NCBI RefSeq assembly: GCF_938040765.1
Contig: NZ_CALIAA010000269.1
Span: forward strand, 1 to 20,306
DNA: 20,306 nt
DNA from: an uncultured Fretibacterium sp.
GTDB lineage: Bacteria > Synergistota > Synergistia > Synergistales > Aminobacteriaceae
Direction: 5' to 3'
The notes under the pieces are model-generated. The model had not been told where the DNA came from and ran no database searches. It was given only the letters and a program-made list of their open reading frames with translations. Position numbers and translations under genes: made by a program. The first letter of the stretch is position 1, and each line of letters begins with the position of its first letter. Shown here in pieces: positions 7,999 through 15,820 of the stretch.

Positions 7999-8832
7999 AT
8001 GGATATCGTCGATAAGGCATTGCGAAACTGGAAGCTGCACCTGTTGGTCCTCGTCTTCACGGTTTTGGCCGAGACCGTCGGGGTTCGGACCTTCAAGCTC
8101 GGTCCGGGGATGCTGGTCCTGATCCCCCTGCTCTATTCCTTCGTGCTGGGCGCCCTCTGCGGGCTGCCCGCCCTGAGAGTGCTGAAGCAGAGCGACATGT
8201 TCGAGGCGTCGTCCCTCGTGGGGGTCTCGTTCTTTCTCCTGATGGCGCGTTACGGGACCCTGGTGGGGCCCAACTTCTGGAAGGTCGTCCAGTCCGGGCC
8301 GGCCCTGGTGCTTCAGGAGTTCGGCAACATCGGTACCGTGTTCTTCGGCGTCCCCATCGCCGTGTTGCTGGGCCTGCGCCGCGAGGCGGTGGGGGCGGCG
8401 TTCTCCAACGCGCGGGAGCCCAACATCGCCATCATCGGCGAGAAGTACGGGCTCGACACACCCGAGGGACGCGGCGTCATGGGCGTCTACGTCACGGGGA
8501 CGATCTTCGGAGCCCTCTTCTGCAGCTTCCTCTCCTCCTTCGTCGCATCGACGATGCCCTTCTTCAGCCCCCAGGCCCTGGCCATGGCGACGGGGACGGG
8601 CAGTGCCAGCATGATGACCGCCGCGGTCACCCCCCTGGTGACGATGTACCCGCAACTCAAGGACGAGCTGCTGGCCCTGGCCTCGGCAAGCAACATGTTC
8701 TCGGGGCTCGACGGGGTTTACATGTGCGTGTTCCTGAGCCTCCCGATCGCCAACTGGCTTGTCCGGATCATGGGGGTCGGGGAGGCCCCGAGCGTGCCCG
8801 TCGGCATGAATGCCGAGGAGGGGGAGGATTAG
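7999..8832 (+). CDS. DUF3100-like polytopic membrane protein
   Basis: The 277-residue product is strongly hydrophobic, with about seven predicted membrane segments, and resembles the DUF3100 family of uncharacterised membrane proteins (N-terminal pattern KLHLLVLVFTVLAE followed by LGPGMLVLIPLLYSFVLG). Gly- and Ser-rich stretches such as ATGTGSASMM, and the polar segment NIAIIGEKYG, sit between hydrophobic segments as in many transporters. No substrate can be given. The start has AAGGAG (7981-7986) upstream. The 139-nt gap after dut holds only a short GCCCC/GGGGC hairpin (7908-7921) without a T-run. The next membrane gene begins 1 nt after the stop, so the two products probably work together. 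The family call is from memory of the pattern and is moderate. Confidence 0.65.
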   Translation: MDIVDKALRNWKLHLLVLVFTVLAETVGVRTFKLGPGMLVLIPLLYSFVLGALCGLPALRVLKQSDMFEASSLVGVSFFLLMARYGTLVGPNFWKVVQSGPALVLQEFGNIGTVFFGVPIAVLLGLRREAVGAAFSNAREPNIAIIGEKYGLDTPEGRGVMGVYVTGTIFGALFCSFLSSFVASTMPFFSPQALAMATGTGSASMMTAAVTPLVTMYPQLKDELLALASASNMFSGLDGVYMCVFLSLPIANWLVRIMGVGEAPSVPVGMNAEEGED

Positions 8833-8833
8833 C

Positions 8834-9319
8834 ATGAGCTACCGTCAGATGACGATATTCCTGCTGATCTGTGCCGCGCAGGTGCTGATCGGTAACTGGG
8901 TTGGGGCGAAGGGGTTCGCCGTCTTCGGCGCACAGGGCGCGGCCGCGGCGGCCCAGCTCTTCACGGACTCCATTCCCGGCATCCTCGTGCTGCTCGGCAT
9001 CGTCGCGGGCGGCGTCCTCATCGCCCACGTCATGCCCTGGAAGGGGCTTCCCTCCGTGGCCTACATCGTCACGCTGGGCTGCATCGTGACGATCCCCGGC
9101 TTCCCCGGAGCGGAGCAGCTGACCGCGTGGGTCTCGAAGGTCAGCTTCATCGGGCTCTGCACTCCGATTCTGGCCTATGCGGGACTCGCCGTCGGAAAGG
9201 ACATCGGTGTGCTCCGGACGCAGGGCTGGAGGATCGTCCTGGTTGGACTTTTCGTCTTCATCGGGACGTTCATGGGCTCGGCGGTGATTGCGGAGCTGGT
9301 GCTGCGCGGCCTGAAGTGA
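8834..9319 (+). CDS. Small membrane protein, likely partner of the preceding protein
   Basis: The product has 161 residues and four or five hydrophobic segments, starting MSYRQMTIFLLICAAQVLIG. I do not recognise a named family. It begins 1 nt after the stop of the preceding membrane gene, with GGGGAGG (8821-8827) 6 nt before the ATG, so the two are translationally close and probably form a two-subunit membrane system. The segment AYAGLAVGKDIGVL between hydrophobic stretches is the kind of polar break seen in secondary transporters. A transporter role is inference only. Confidence 0.7.
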   Translation: MSYRQMTIFLLICAAQVLIGNWVGAKGFAVFGAQGAAAAAQLFTDSIPGILVLLGIVAGGVLIAHVMPWKGLPSVAYIVTLGCIVTIPGFPGAEQLTAWVSKVSFIGLCTPILAYAGLAVGKDIGVLRTQGWRIVLVGLFVFIGTFMGSAVIAELVLRGLK

Positions 9320-9438
9320 CATCCTGAGGGGGGCGACGTCCCGCCTATTCTCAAAATCCGTTCCGAGTGCGGATGCGGTCGTTTGCCGTTCCGGGCCTTC
9401 GGGACCGTGGGGATGCCTTGCGAAAGAGGCGGAGCCGC

Positions 9439-9451
9439 GGGCCGAAGGCCC
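9439..9451 (+). terminator. Short GC hairpin in the 9320-9599 gap
   Basis: GGGCC (9439-9443) pairs with GGCCC (9447-9451) across a GAA loop, followed shortly by CTTGCGTTT. It lies 120 nt after the membrane-protein pair and could end that transcript, but the T content is low. I see no gene in the rest of 9320-9599. Confidence 0.3.
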
Positions 9452-9502
9452 CTTGCGTTTAGGCGGGGGGGAGAATTTGCCCAAACCTCTGGGGCCGGAT
9501 GG

Positions 9503-9511
9503 TGCTATGAT
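9503..9511 (+). promoter_or_regulatory. Candidate extended -10 promoter for the Nudix-domain gene
   Basis: TGCTATGAT fits the extended -10 pattern TGnTATAAT with one mismatch. No good -35 box lies at 16-18 bp, which extended -10 promoters can tolerate. It is about 90 nt before the proposed GTG start at 9600. Confidence 0.4.
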
Positions 9512-9599
9512 TCGGAGGTGGGGCCGGGGGAACGGTCCCGGAGGAGTTCTTTCGCCGGATGGGCGGAGGCTCGTATCTCGACTCGGGGAGGCCGCGGAC

Positions 9600-11270
9600 G
9601 TGAATGAGGTCTGGAAAAAATTTTTGAGTCACCTGCCCCTCTGTGCCGCCGAGGGAGGCGGGGTCACGGAGGTCGCCGCTGGGGAGCTGGAGCGGCTCAT
9701 CGAGGAGGATTCGGACTGGCCGCGGGCGACGGTGGCCCTGGTGCAGGAGATCTTCTGCCGGGCCGGCCTGCTGGAACCCGCGCGGGCGCGAGAGGGGGTC
9801 TGGCGCTTCGTCTCCTACCCGGCACGGCTGTTCGCCTGTTCTCTCCTCTCGCTCCTCGCGGAGGGGCAGGGCCCCTTCTGGGAGGGCTTCTGGGCCGCCG
9901 GGACGAACGACGACATCTCGAGGCAGCACAAGGTACTCCACGCCATGGAGGTTCTGCGCGAGGAGCGGACCAAGGGGCCTCCCATCCGCCGTACCTTCGT
10001 GGCTTGGGGCGTTATCCGCAGGGAGGGCCGCTTCATTCTGAAGCGGCGCGAGAACCGGGAGGACGACCCCGACAACGCCCTGCACGGAAATTACGGCTTT
10101 CCCGGCGGGCGGGTCAATCTTCACGACCTGAAGGCGTCCGAGCCGGGGATGACGACCGAGCGGGGGATCGAATTGCTCTACGGACTTCCCCGCCCCCTGT
10201 CGGCCGACGAGGAGGCCTTGATCGGGCGGGCGCTGGAGTATACGCTCGTCCGGGAGCTCCAGGAGGAGCTCGGCCTGCAGCACAAGACGCATTATACCTT
10301 CTCCCGGTCCGCCTTCCAGCGGCCCCCCGCGACCTTCATCCATGGCGCCAACGCGCAGCACTGCATGACCGAATGCCGCTTTACGCTCTTCGAAATCGTC
10401 CTGACGCCGGCCGGGGATGCCTGGCTGGCATCCAACGTAAAGGATGGGGAGCTTTTTTGTCTGGATGAGATGCAGGCCCCCTGTCTGCCGGAGCGCAGGG
10501 CTTTCCTGGACGCGCAGGACGATGGGTTCCCGGAGTGGCTGGAAGAACTGGGGGACTCCGCGTCGTCCCTCTTCCTCAGGCGCGCGGAGCTGTCCCCGGG
10601 GGGCGGAGGGCTAAAGGGGGAGGAACCGCTCGAGGTGGTGCTCCCCCTGTCCGCGCAGGGGCATCAGAGACCTTTGATTGTCGGCGATTGCGAGATACTC
10701 CTGACCGATCCCTGGGAGATCGACTTTCTGTTCCTGCTCGGGCTGTCGGCCCGGGGGGAAACGTCCCTGCGCCTTCCCGACGATATCGAACGGAGGTATT
10801 GGGGCTGGCTCTTCCTGAGGAATACGGATATGCGCCTGCGGGCGCAGAAGCTCGAGCTGAGGGTGCGCGAAATCGGCAACTTCTCGCCCCTCAGGCTCGA
10901 GGGCTCCCTTTGCCGCCTGCGCGCCGAAGGAGACCGCGTCTTCTTCAGCCCGGACCTCTTCAGCGCGGAGCTGCGGCAGGGACAGCTCTTTCTGCGCCGG
11001 GGCGCGCTGGACAGGCCGGGGCTCTTCTACCTGGACGCCGAAACCCATACCGCGGCCTTCTCCGACTTCAATCTCGCCCATCTGCAAAACCTGAAGAGCG
11101 GCGGAAGCGGCGAGGTGTCCTACGACAACCTGCGCAAACTGAGGGACAGGAGCGGCCGCCGCCTGGACGACTTCGTCCGCTCCTGCGGGCTCCAGCGGCT
11201 GTACGAGCCCGAGAACGACAGCGTGAGCAAGGAGCTTCAGAGGTTCCGGCTCGCCATACAGGTCCTGTAG
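9600..11270 (+). CDS. Large protein with an interrupted Nudix domain, function unknown
   Basis: The 556-residue product contains a Nudix hydrolase fold in its middle. The fold begins around residue 130, with YGFPGGR ending at 171 and VRELQEELGL around 217-226. Nudix enzymes cleave nucleoside diphosphates linked to another moiety. Here the box is unusual: GG (169-170) and RELQEELG (218-225) are about 34 residues further apart than normal, and Arg stands where a Glu usually precedes the helix. The N-terminal 130 residues and the C-terminal 210 match nothing I recognise; the C-terminal part has repeated beta-like segments rich in Leu, Arg and Phe. GTG 9600 is chosen because GGGGAGG (9585-9591) lies 8 nt upstream; the frame is open back to 9453. 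It precedes the frl promoter and is probably transcribed separately. Confidence 0.75.
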   Translation: MNEVWKKFLSHLPLCAAEGGGVTEVAAGELERLIEEDSDWPRATVALVQEIFCRAGLLEPARAREGVWRFVSYPARLFACSLLSLLAEGQGPFWEGFWAAGTNDDISRQHKVLHAMEVLREERTKGPPIRRTFVAWGVIRREGRFILKRRENREDDPDNALHGNYGFPGGRVNLHDLKASEPGMTTERGIELLYGLPRPLSADEEALIGRALEYTLVRELQEELGLQHKTHYTFSRSAFQRPPATFIHGANAQHCMTECRFTLFEIVLTPAGDAWLASNVKDGELFCLDEMQAPCLPERRAFLDAQDDGFPEWLEELGDSASSLFLRRAELSPGGGGLKGEEPLEVVLPLSAQGHQRPLIVGDCEILLTDPWEIDFLFLLGLSARGETSLRLPDDIERRYWGWLFLRNTDMRLRAQKLELRVREIGNFSPLRLEGSLCRLRAEGDRVFFSPDLFSAELRQGQLFLRRGALDRPGLFYLDAETHTAAFSDFNLAHLQNLKSGGSGEVSYDNLRKLRDRSGRRLDDFVRSCGLQRLYEPENDSVSKELQRFRLAIQVL

Positions 11271-11284
11271 GGGACGCCCGGATA

Positions 11285-11312
11285 TTGACACCCCGCCGCG
11301 GCGTGATATATT
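11285..11312 (+). promoter_or_regulatory. Strong sigma-70-type promoter of the frl operon
   Basis: A perfect TTGACA (11285-11290) is followed after 16 bp by TATATT (11307-11312), with TG at 11304-11305 giving an extended -10. It lies right after the stop of the Nudix-domain gene and about 200 bp before frlB, and is the best promoter match in the window. Transcription would begin near 11319 and leave a leader of roughly 190 nt. Confidence 0.75.
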
Positions 11313-11429
11313 GAACATATTGGTACGGGAAAAAGCGATCCTGTCATGGCTTTTGAAGCCCGGTCCATAGGAAGGTTTCGGGAAGCGTCATCATAAAGGG
11401 TTTGTATTGAATCACTCGGAGGAGTCTTT

Positions 11430-11471
11430 TTGAAATTGGAACGCTTTTTTGCGGGCAGTACCACTTTATAA
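11430..11471 (+). CDS. Possible 13-residue leader peptide ahead of frlB
   Basis: A TTG at 11430 follows a strong GGAGGAG (11418-11424) at 5 nt and opens 13 codons (MKLERFFAGSTTL) ending at TAA 11469-11471. The frame differs from that of frlB, which starts 41 nt further on with a much weaker ribosome binding site. It may be a regulatory or coupling leader ORF, or chance. No amino-acid bias typical of attenuation (runs of one residue) is present. Confidence 0.3.
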   Translation: MKLERFFAGSTTL

Positions 11472-11476
11472 AAGTG
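11462..11476. promoter_or_regulatory. Palindrome in the frl leader, candidate operator
   Basis: CACTTT and AAAGTG flank a 3-nt ATA centre, giving a perfect 6+6 palindrome. Size and symmetry suit a dimeric regulator such as a GntR protein, two of which are encoded at the operon end. It lies about 145 bp downstream of the expected transcription start, so it would act as a roadblock or as RNA structure. Assignment is inference. Confidence 0.3.
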
Positions 11477-11512
11477 CGAACGCAAGCGAGCCTGAAAGGA
11501 TCGGACGGAACG

Positions 11513-12535
11513 ATGCTGAATCTGGACAAGGACAACGTGGATTTTCTGGTAACGGCCCACATGGCCGATGAGGTGCGCCATGTCCTGGGGGACGTCTTCC
11601 CCCGTATCGAGGCGGAGATCCTTCCCGAGATGCGGCGGAGGGGGATCGACACCCTTTATTTCGTGGCCTGCGGCTCTCCGCTCTGCGCCTGCCAGACGGC
11701 GCAGAGAATGCTGGTGTCCCTCTCGTCGCTGCGCTCGGGGGCCTTCAGCGGCATGGACTTTCTCTGCGAGCCTCCGCATGTCCTGGGGCGGAATACCCTA
11801 GTCGTCGGAGTCAGCGACTCGGGCAGGACGCAGGAGGTCTGCGATTCCCTGGCCCTTGCGCGGCGGAGGGGGGCCATGACCGTCGCCGTGACCAAGACCG
11901 CGGAGAACCCCCTTGCGGACGCGGCGGAGTTCCTGGTCGACTACCATGCGGACTGCATCTGGGAGGTTCATCTCCTGATCGCCTACTGCCTCGCGCTGCG
12001 GGCGATGCAGGAGGCGGGGGTCGAGGGGCTGGAGCCCATCATGGAGGATATGCGGAGGCTCCCCGAGGTCCTCGCGCGCCTGGTGAACGACGTCGAAGAG
12101 GACATGAAGGCCCTGGGGGAGCGGGCCTCAAAATGGGACCTGATCTACACCGTCTCCGCGGGGAATCTGCTGCCCCTGGGATACAAAGAAGGGGTCATCA
12201 CGATGCTGGAGTTCACCTGGACCCACGGGTGCAGCCTCAACGCGTCGGAGTTCCGCCACGGTCCCCTGGAGGTCGTCGAGGAGGACGTGCCCTACGTCTT
12301 CCTTGTGGGGAACGACGCCTCGCGGCCGATCACGGAGCGGAGCCTGCGCTTCGTCGAACGGCACAGCAAAAACGTCGTCGTCTTCGACGTGCGCGACTTC
12401 GAGGGCGGGCTGCATCCGGCCCTGGACCCCATGGTCCTCTTCGTCCCGCTGGAGTTCTTCTACTACTACCTCTCCGTCTACAAGGATCACAACCCGGACG
12501 GCCGGCGCTATTACGGCGGCCTCGCGGAGTATTAG
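11513..12535 (+). CDS. frlB: Fructoselysine-6-phosphate deglycase, E. coli FrlB type
   Basis: FrlB cleaves fructoselysine 6-phosphate to glucose 6-phosphate and lysine in the cytoplasm. The 340-residue product has the length of E. coli FrlB and resembles it, as I recall that protein, along its whole length, including DKDNVDFLVT near the start, VACGSPL, ADCIWEVHLL, YKEGV..LEFTWTHGC, EFRHGPLE and the final KDHNPDGRRYYGGLAEY. It has the usual two SIS (sugar isomerase) domains. E233 and H249 are 16 residues apart, the spacing of the catalytic Glu/His pair described for the related deglycase FraB. ATG 11513 is chosen because it reproduces the E. coli N-terminus (MLNLDKD against MLDIDKS); a GTG at 11474 in the same frame would add 13 residues. 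The ribosome binding site (AAGGA, 11496-11500) is weak. The kinase gene follows after 3 nt. Confidence 0.93.
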   Translation: MLNLDKDNVDFLVTAHMADEVRHVLGDVFPRIEAEILPEMRRRGIDTLYFVACGSPLCACQTAQRMLVSLSSLRSGAFSGMDFLCEPPHVLGRNTLVVGVSDSGRTQEVCDSLALARRRGAMTVAVTKTAENPLADAAEFLVDYHADCIWEVHLLIAYCLALRAMQEAGVEGLEPIMEDMRRLPEVLARLVNDVEEDMKALGERASKWDLIYTVSAGNLLPLGYKEGVITMLEFTWTHGCSLNASEFRHGPLEVVEEDVPYVFLVGNDASRPITERSLRFVERHSKNVVVFDVRDFEGGLHPALDPMVLFVPLEFFYYYLSVYKDHNPDGRRYYGGLAEY

Positions 12536-12538
12536 GCC

Positions 12539-13381
12539 ATGAGGATCGTCGGGGTCGGCGACAACGTTCTGGACCGGTACATCGATCAGGGCCTGATGTA
12601 TCCCGGCGGCAATGCGGTCAACGTCCCGGTGCTGGCCCTGCGCTTCGGGGCGGAGGCCGCGGCCTACGTCGGCGCCGTCGGGGACGACGAGGGGGGAAGC
12701 TGGCTTCTCGAGGCACTGGGCCTGGAGGGGTTGGATACGTCCCGGGTCAAGGTGCTTCCGGAGAGGAACTCCTACAGCCGAGTGGCCCTTGTGGACGGGG
12801 ACAGGACCTTCGTCGGGGGGGAGAAGGGCGCCAGCTCCAAGCTCGTCCTCACCCCGGAGGACCTCGGTTTCATTCATGATTTCGATGTCGTCCACACCAG
12901 CATCTACAGCGGAATCGAGGGGCAGCTGCAGGAGCTCCGTGCGAGCAGCCGCATCCTGGCCTTCGACTTCTCGAACGAATTTGACGAGGCGTATCTGGAC
13001 CGGGTCCTTGGCTCGGTGGATTACGCCTTTTTTTCGGGCTCGAGGATGTTCCCGGGCGCGAGGGATACGGAGGAGTCCGAGCTGGAGGCGTTCCTTGCGC
13101 GCGTGGAGGACCGGGGGGCGCGGCTGGCCCTGGTCACCCGGGGGGCGAAGGGGGCCGTCCTGCGTTACGGCGGGCGGACCTGGCGGCAGGAGGCCGTTCC
13201 CTGCCGCGTCGTGGACACGCTGGGCGCCGGGGATGCCTTCATCGCGCGGCTGATCGTGGGTATCGTCTCCGGCGAGGAGCCCTCGCTCGCCCTGAGGGAG
13301 GCGGCCCGGAGCGCGGCCGCCACATGCTCCTATTACGGGGCCTTCGGCCATCCCAGGGCTTACCGACCCGTCGCGGAATGA
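12539..13381 (+). CDS. frlD: Fructoselysine 6-kinase (PfkB family)
   Basis: FrlD phosphorylates the imported Amadori compound at C6 of its sugar, using ATP, to make the substrate of the deglycase. The 280-residue protein is a PfkB/ribokinase-family kinase. GDNVLDRY (7-14) and PGGNAVNV (22-29) form the sugar-site start, and DTLGAGDAF near 226-234 carries the catalytic Asp (D232) and the anion hole. The pattern FDFSNEFDEAYL resembles FDFSDKWD of E. coli FrlD. The gene starts 3 nt after frlB, so the two are tightly coupled, as in E. coli. It is the only kinase in the operon, so it probably serves both deglycases. Sugar-kinase assignment is firm; the exact substrate rests on similarity and context. 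Confidence 0.9.
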   Translation: MRIVGVGDNVLDRYIDQGLMYPGGNAVNVPVLALRFGAEAAAYVGAVGDDEGGSWLLEALGLEGLDTSRVKVLPERNSYSRVALVDGDRTFVGGEKGASSKLVLTPEDLGFIHDFDVVHTSIYSGIEGQLQELRASSRILAFDFSNEFDEAYLDRVLGSVDYAFFSGSRMFPGARDTEESELEAFLARVEDRGARLALVTRGAKGAVLRYGGRTWRQEAVPCRVVDTLGAGDAFIARLIVGIVSGEEPSLALREAARSAAATCSYYGAFGHPRAYRPVAE

Positions 13382-13436
13382 CGGAGAAAGAATAGAGGAA
13401 GTTTACGGACACCCAGATCAAGGAGGAGAAACAGCA

Positions 13437-14726
13437 ATGAAACAGTTCCGTTCGAGATTTGTCCTGTACGCGTTTTTGTTCGTGCTGTCGGCGTTTGTCC
13501 TGTGCGGCGCCGCGGAGGCCGGCGATCCGGTGACGCTCAAGTTCCTTCACAAGTGGCCGAAGGTGGAGTACAACGACTTTTTTCTCCAGGTCGCCAGGGA
13601 TTTCGAGAAGGCGCACCCCGACGTCAAGATCCAGATCGAGGCGGCCGGCGACGAGCCCATCAAGGACAAGCTGCGCATTCAGATGGGGACCGACCAGCAG
13701 CCCGACATCTTCTTCTCGTGGAGCGGCGAGTTTGCCAGGAACTTCATCCGTTCCGGGGCGGTCCTGGACCTGACGCCGTATTTCGAGAAGGAGCCCTCCT
13801 GGCGCGACGGCTTCATGAAGGCCGGGCTGGAGCCCTTCGCGACGCAGGGCCGGTACTATGGCGTTCCCTATCGAATCAACGGAAAGTTCTTCGTCTACAA
13901 CAAAAAGATGTTCGAGGACAACGGCCTGAAGGAACCCGAAACCTGGACGGAGTTCACCGCCGGGCTCGAGAAACTGAAGCAGGCGGGCGTCACGCCCATC
14001 GGGTTCGGCAACATCTACCCCTGGGCGAGCTGCCACTACATCACGGGGCTCAACCAGAAGTGCGTTCCCCAGGAGGTGCGCGAGAAGGACTACGCTGCGG
14101 CCTCCGGCGAGTTCACCGACCCCGGCTACGTTAAGGCCCTGGAGTATTTCAAGGGGCTGAACGACAAGGGTTACTTCAGCATGGGGGCCAACTCCACGGA
14201 GCACAACATGGCGCTCGAGATGTTCTACGGCGGTCGGGTCGCGATGGTCTACGTCGAGCTGGAGGAGTTCCGGGACATCGAGGAGAAGATGGCCGGGAAC
14301 TGGGGCTTCTTCGCGATGCCGTCCATCGAGGGGACCCCCGGCAACCCGAAGTTCCTGACGGGAGCTCCGGACGGGTTCATGGTCTCCGCCAGGACGAAGC
14401 ATCCCGACCAGGCCGTCGCCTTCCTGAGCTTCCTGACGAACAAGGAGAACTCCGACAAGATGGTCCGGGCCATGGGGTGGCCCAGCCCCGTCATCGGCGC
14501 CGTCAACAAGGAGAACTCCATGGAGATGCTGGTCAAAGGGCTCGAGGCCGTCACCAGGGCCGAGGGGATGGCGCTCTGGCTGGATACCGACATCGACATC
14601 AAGATCTCGGACGTCTACCTCCCCGACCTCCAGGAGCTCCTGAACGGGGATAAGAGCGCCGAGGAGGTCATGAAGGACGTGCAGGCCGCCGCTGCGGCGG
14701 TACGCTCGGAGGCGGCGAAGCAGTAG
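13437..14726 (+). CDS. ABC transporter sugar-type substrate-binding protein
   Basis: This is a secreted family-1 extracellular solute-binding protein of 429 residues that delivers substrate to the permeases encoded downstream. The N-terminus is a Sec signal peptide: basic start (MKQFRSR), a hydrophobic core and a likely cut after GAAEA (residues 24-28). The cysteine before it is not in a proper lipobox. The mature part begins VTLKFLHKWPKVEYND and has family features such as QPDIFFSWSGEF and YGVPYRINGKFFVYNK. Its place between frlD and two permeases next to a B. subtilis-type deglycase suggests the same job as B. subtilis FrlO, binding fructosyl-amino acids; this is inference. A strong AGGAGG (13421-13426) precedes the start, and a perfect hairpin follows the stop. 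Confidence 0.88.
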   Translation: MKQFRSRFVLYAFLFVLSAFVLCGAAEAGDPVTLKFLHKWPKVEYNDFFLQVARDFEKAHPDVKIQIEAAGDEPIKDKLRIQMGTDQQPDIFFSWSGEFARNFIRSGAVLDLTPYFEKEPSWRDGFMKAGLEPFATQGRYYGVPYRINGKFFVYNKKMFEDNGLKEPETWTEFTAGLEKLKQAGVTPIGFGNIYPWASCHYITGLNQKCVPQEVREKDYAAASGEFTDPGYVKALEYFKGLNDKGYFSMGANSTEHNMALEMFYGGRVAMVYVELEEFRDIEEKMAGNWGFFAMPSIEGTPGNPKFLTGAPDGFMVSARTKHPDQAVAFLSFLTNKENSDKMVRAMGWPSPVIGAVNKENSMEMLVKGLEAVTRAEGMALWLDTDIDIKISDVYLPDLQELLNGDKSAEEVMKDVQAAAAAVRSEAAKQ

Positions 14727-14732
14727 GGCGGG

Positions 14733-14768
14733 GCGGTAAGCGGCCTGTCGCTGCAGGCCGCTTACCGC
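14733..14768 (+). terminator. Perfect 15-bp hairpin after the binding-protein gene
   Basis: Positions 14733-14747 pair perfectly with 14754-14768 around a 6-nt loop, starting 7 nt after the binding-protein stop. No T-run follows. In transport operons such structures often protect the 3' end of the binding-protein message or partly stop transcription so that more binding protein than permease is made. That role is inference here. Confidence 0.7.
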
Positions 14769-14847
14769 GTTGGGCCGTTCGCTCATGCCGGGGCCCGAGA
14801 GCCTCGTCTTCGACGCCGACAGGCGATTCGGCACTTTTGTATTTTTC

Positions 14848-14853
14848 TATAAT
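14848..14853 (+). promoter_or_regulatory. Candidate internal promoter (-10) before the permease genes
   Basis: A perfect TATAAT sits in an unusually T-rich stretch (14835-14857), between the hairpin and the first permease gene, about 76 nt before its ATG. No convincing -35 box is present at 16-18 bp (nearest is GATTCG at 14825-14830). It could restart transcription after the hairpin. Confidence 0.45.
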
Positions 14854-14929
14854 GTTTCCCCGGGCCCCCGCCGGCCGTATCCGGCGGCCCCTTCGTCACG
14901 GAAGAGATCCTTGAAGAGGGAGATCTTGC

Positions 14930-15811
14930 ATGAATATCTACGGCAATAAAAAGCTGGCCCTTCTCTTCCTGCTGCCGGCGCTTCTTCTGCTCCTGCTGTT
15001 CGTCTACTACCCCATCGCGGAGAGCTTCGTCCTGAGCCTCTATCGATGGAAGGCGTTCTCCAGCGAGAGGGTGTACGTCGGACTGGAATATTACCGGAAG
15101 CTCTTCTCGGACGCCGTCTTCTACACGGCGCTCAAGAACAACGTTCTCTATTCCGCGATATCCATCGTCTTCCAGGTCGGCCTGGGCCTGGTCTTCGCGG
15201 CGGTCCTGGAGGAAAAACTCTTCCGAGGAATGCAGCCCTTCTTCCGCACCGTCTACTTTCTGCCCTCCGTCATCTCCATCTCGGTGGTGGGGCTCCTCTT
15301 TCAGCTGGTCTACCATCCGAGCATCGGTCTGCTGAACCAGGGGCTCAGGGGCATCGGGCTCGGAGGGCTGTGCCATGCGTGGCTCGGGGAGAAGAACACG
15401 GCCATCTTCGCGATCATCGCGACCTCGCAGTGGCAGTACATGGGCTACATCATGCTGCTCTTCCTGGTGGCGATCCAGAAGATCCCGCAGGAGCTCTACG
15501 AGGCCGCGGAGATCGACGGGGTCAACGCGTTCCAGAAGTTCCGCTACGTGACGCTGCCCCAGGTCAAGGACACGCTGGTGATGTGCGTGATCATCACCCT
15601 CATCGGAGGGTTCAAGGTCTTCGACGAGGTTTACGTCATGACGGCCGGCGGGCCGGGACGCAGCACGGAGGTGCTGGCCTCCTATCTCTACCGCGCGGGG
15701 TTCCGCAACGACGAGATGGGGCTGGCCTCGGCCATCGCCACGACGATCTTCGTCATCACCTTCACCATGACGCTCGTCCAGCTGCTGGCGTCGAAACGGC
15801 AGGAAAGTTAG
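14930..15811 (+). CDS. ABC sugar-type permease, MalF/UgpA-like
   Basis: This is an inner-membrane permease of a carbohydrate-uptake-1 (CUT1) ABC transporter, 293 residues with six main hydrophobic segments. The EAA loop that contacts the ATPase is clear (YEAAEIDGVNAFQKFRYVTL, about 189-208). It begins MNIYGNKKLALLFLLPALL, typical of the first permease of the pair. GAGGGAG upstream of 14930 supports the start. It partners with the next permease and is probably equivalent to B. subtilis FrlN or FrlM; I cannot say which from sequence alone. Confidence 0.9.
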   Translation: MNIYGNKKLALLFLLPALLLLLLFVYYPIAESFVLSLYRWKAFSSERVYVGLEYYRKLFSDAVFYTALKNNVLYSAISIVFQVGLGLVFAAVLEEKLFRGMQPFFRTVYFLPSVISISVVGLLFQLVYHPSIGLLNQGLRGIGLGGLCHAWLGEKNTAIFAIIATSQWQYMGYIMLLFLVAIQKIPQELYEAAEIDGVNAFQKFRYVTLPQVKDTLVMCVIITLIGGFKVFDEVYVMTAGGPGRSTEVLASYLYRAGFRNDEMGLASAIATTIFVITFTMTLVQLLASKRQES

Positions 15812-15820
15812 GTCATCGCC

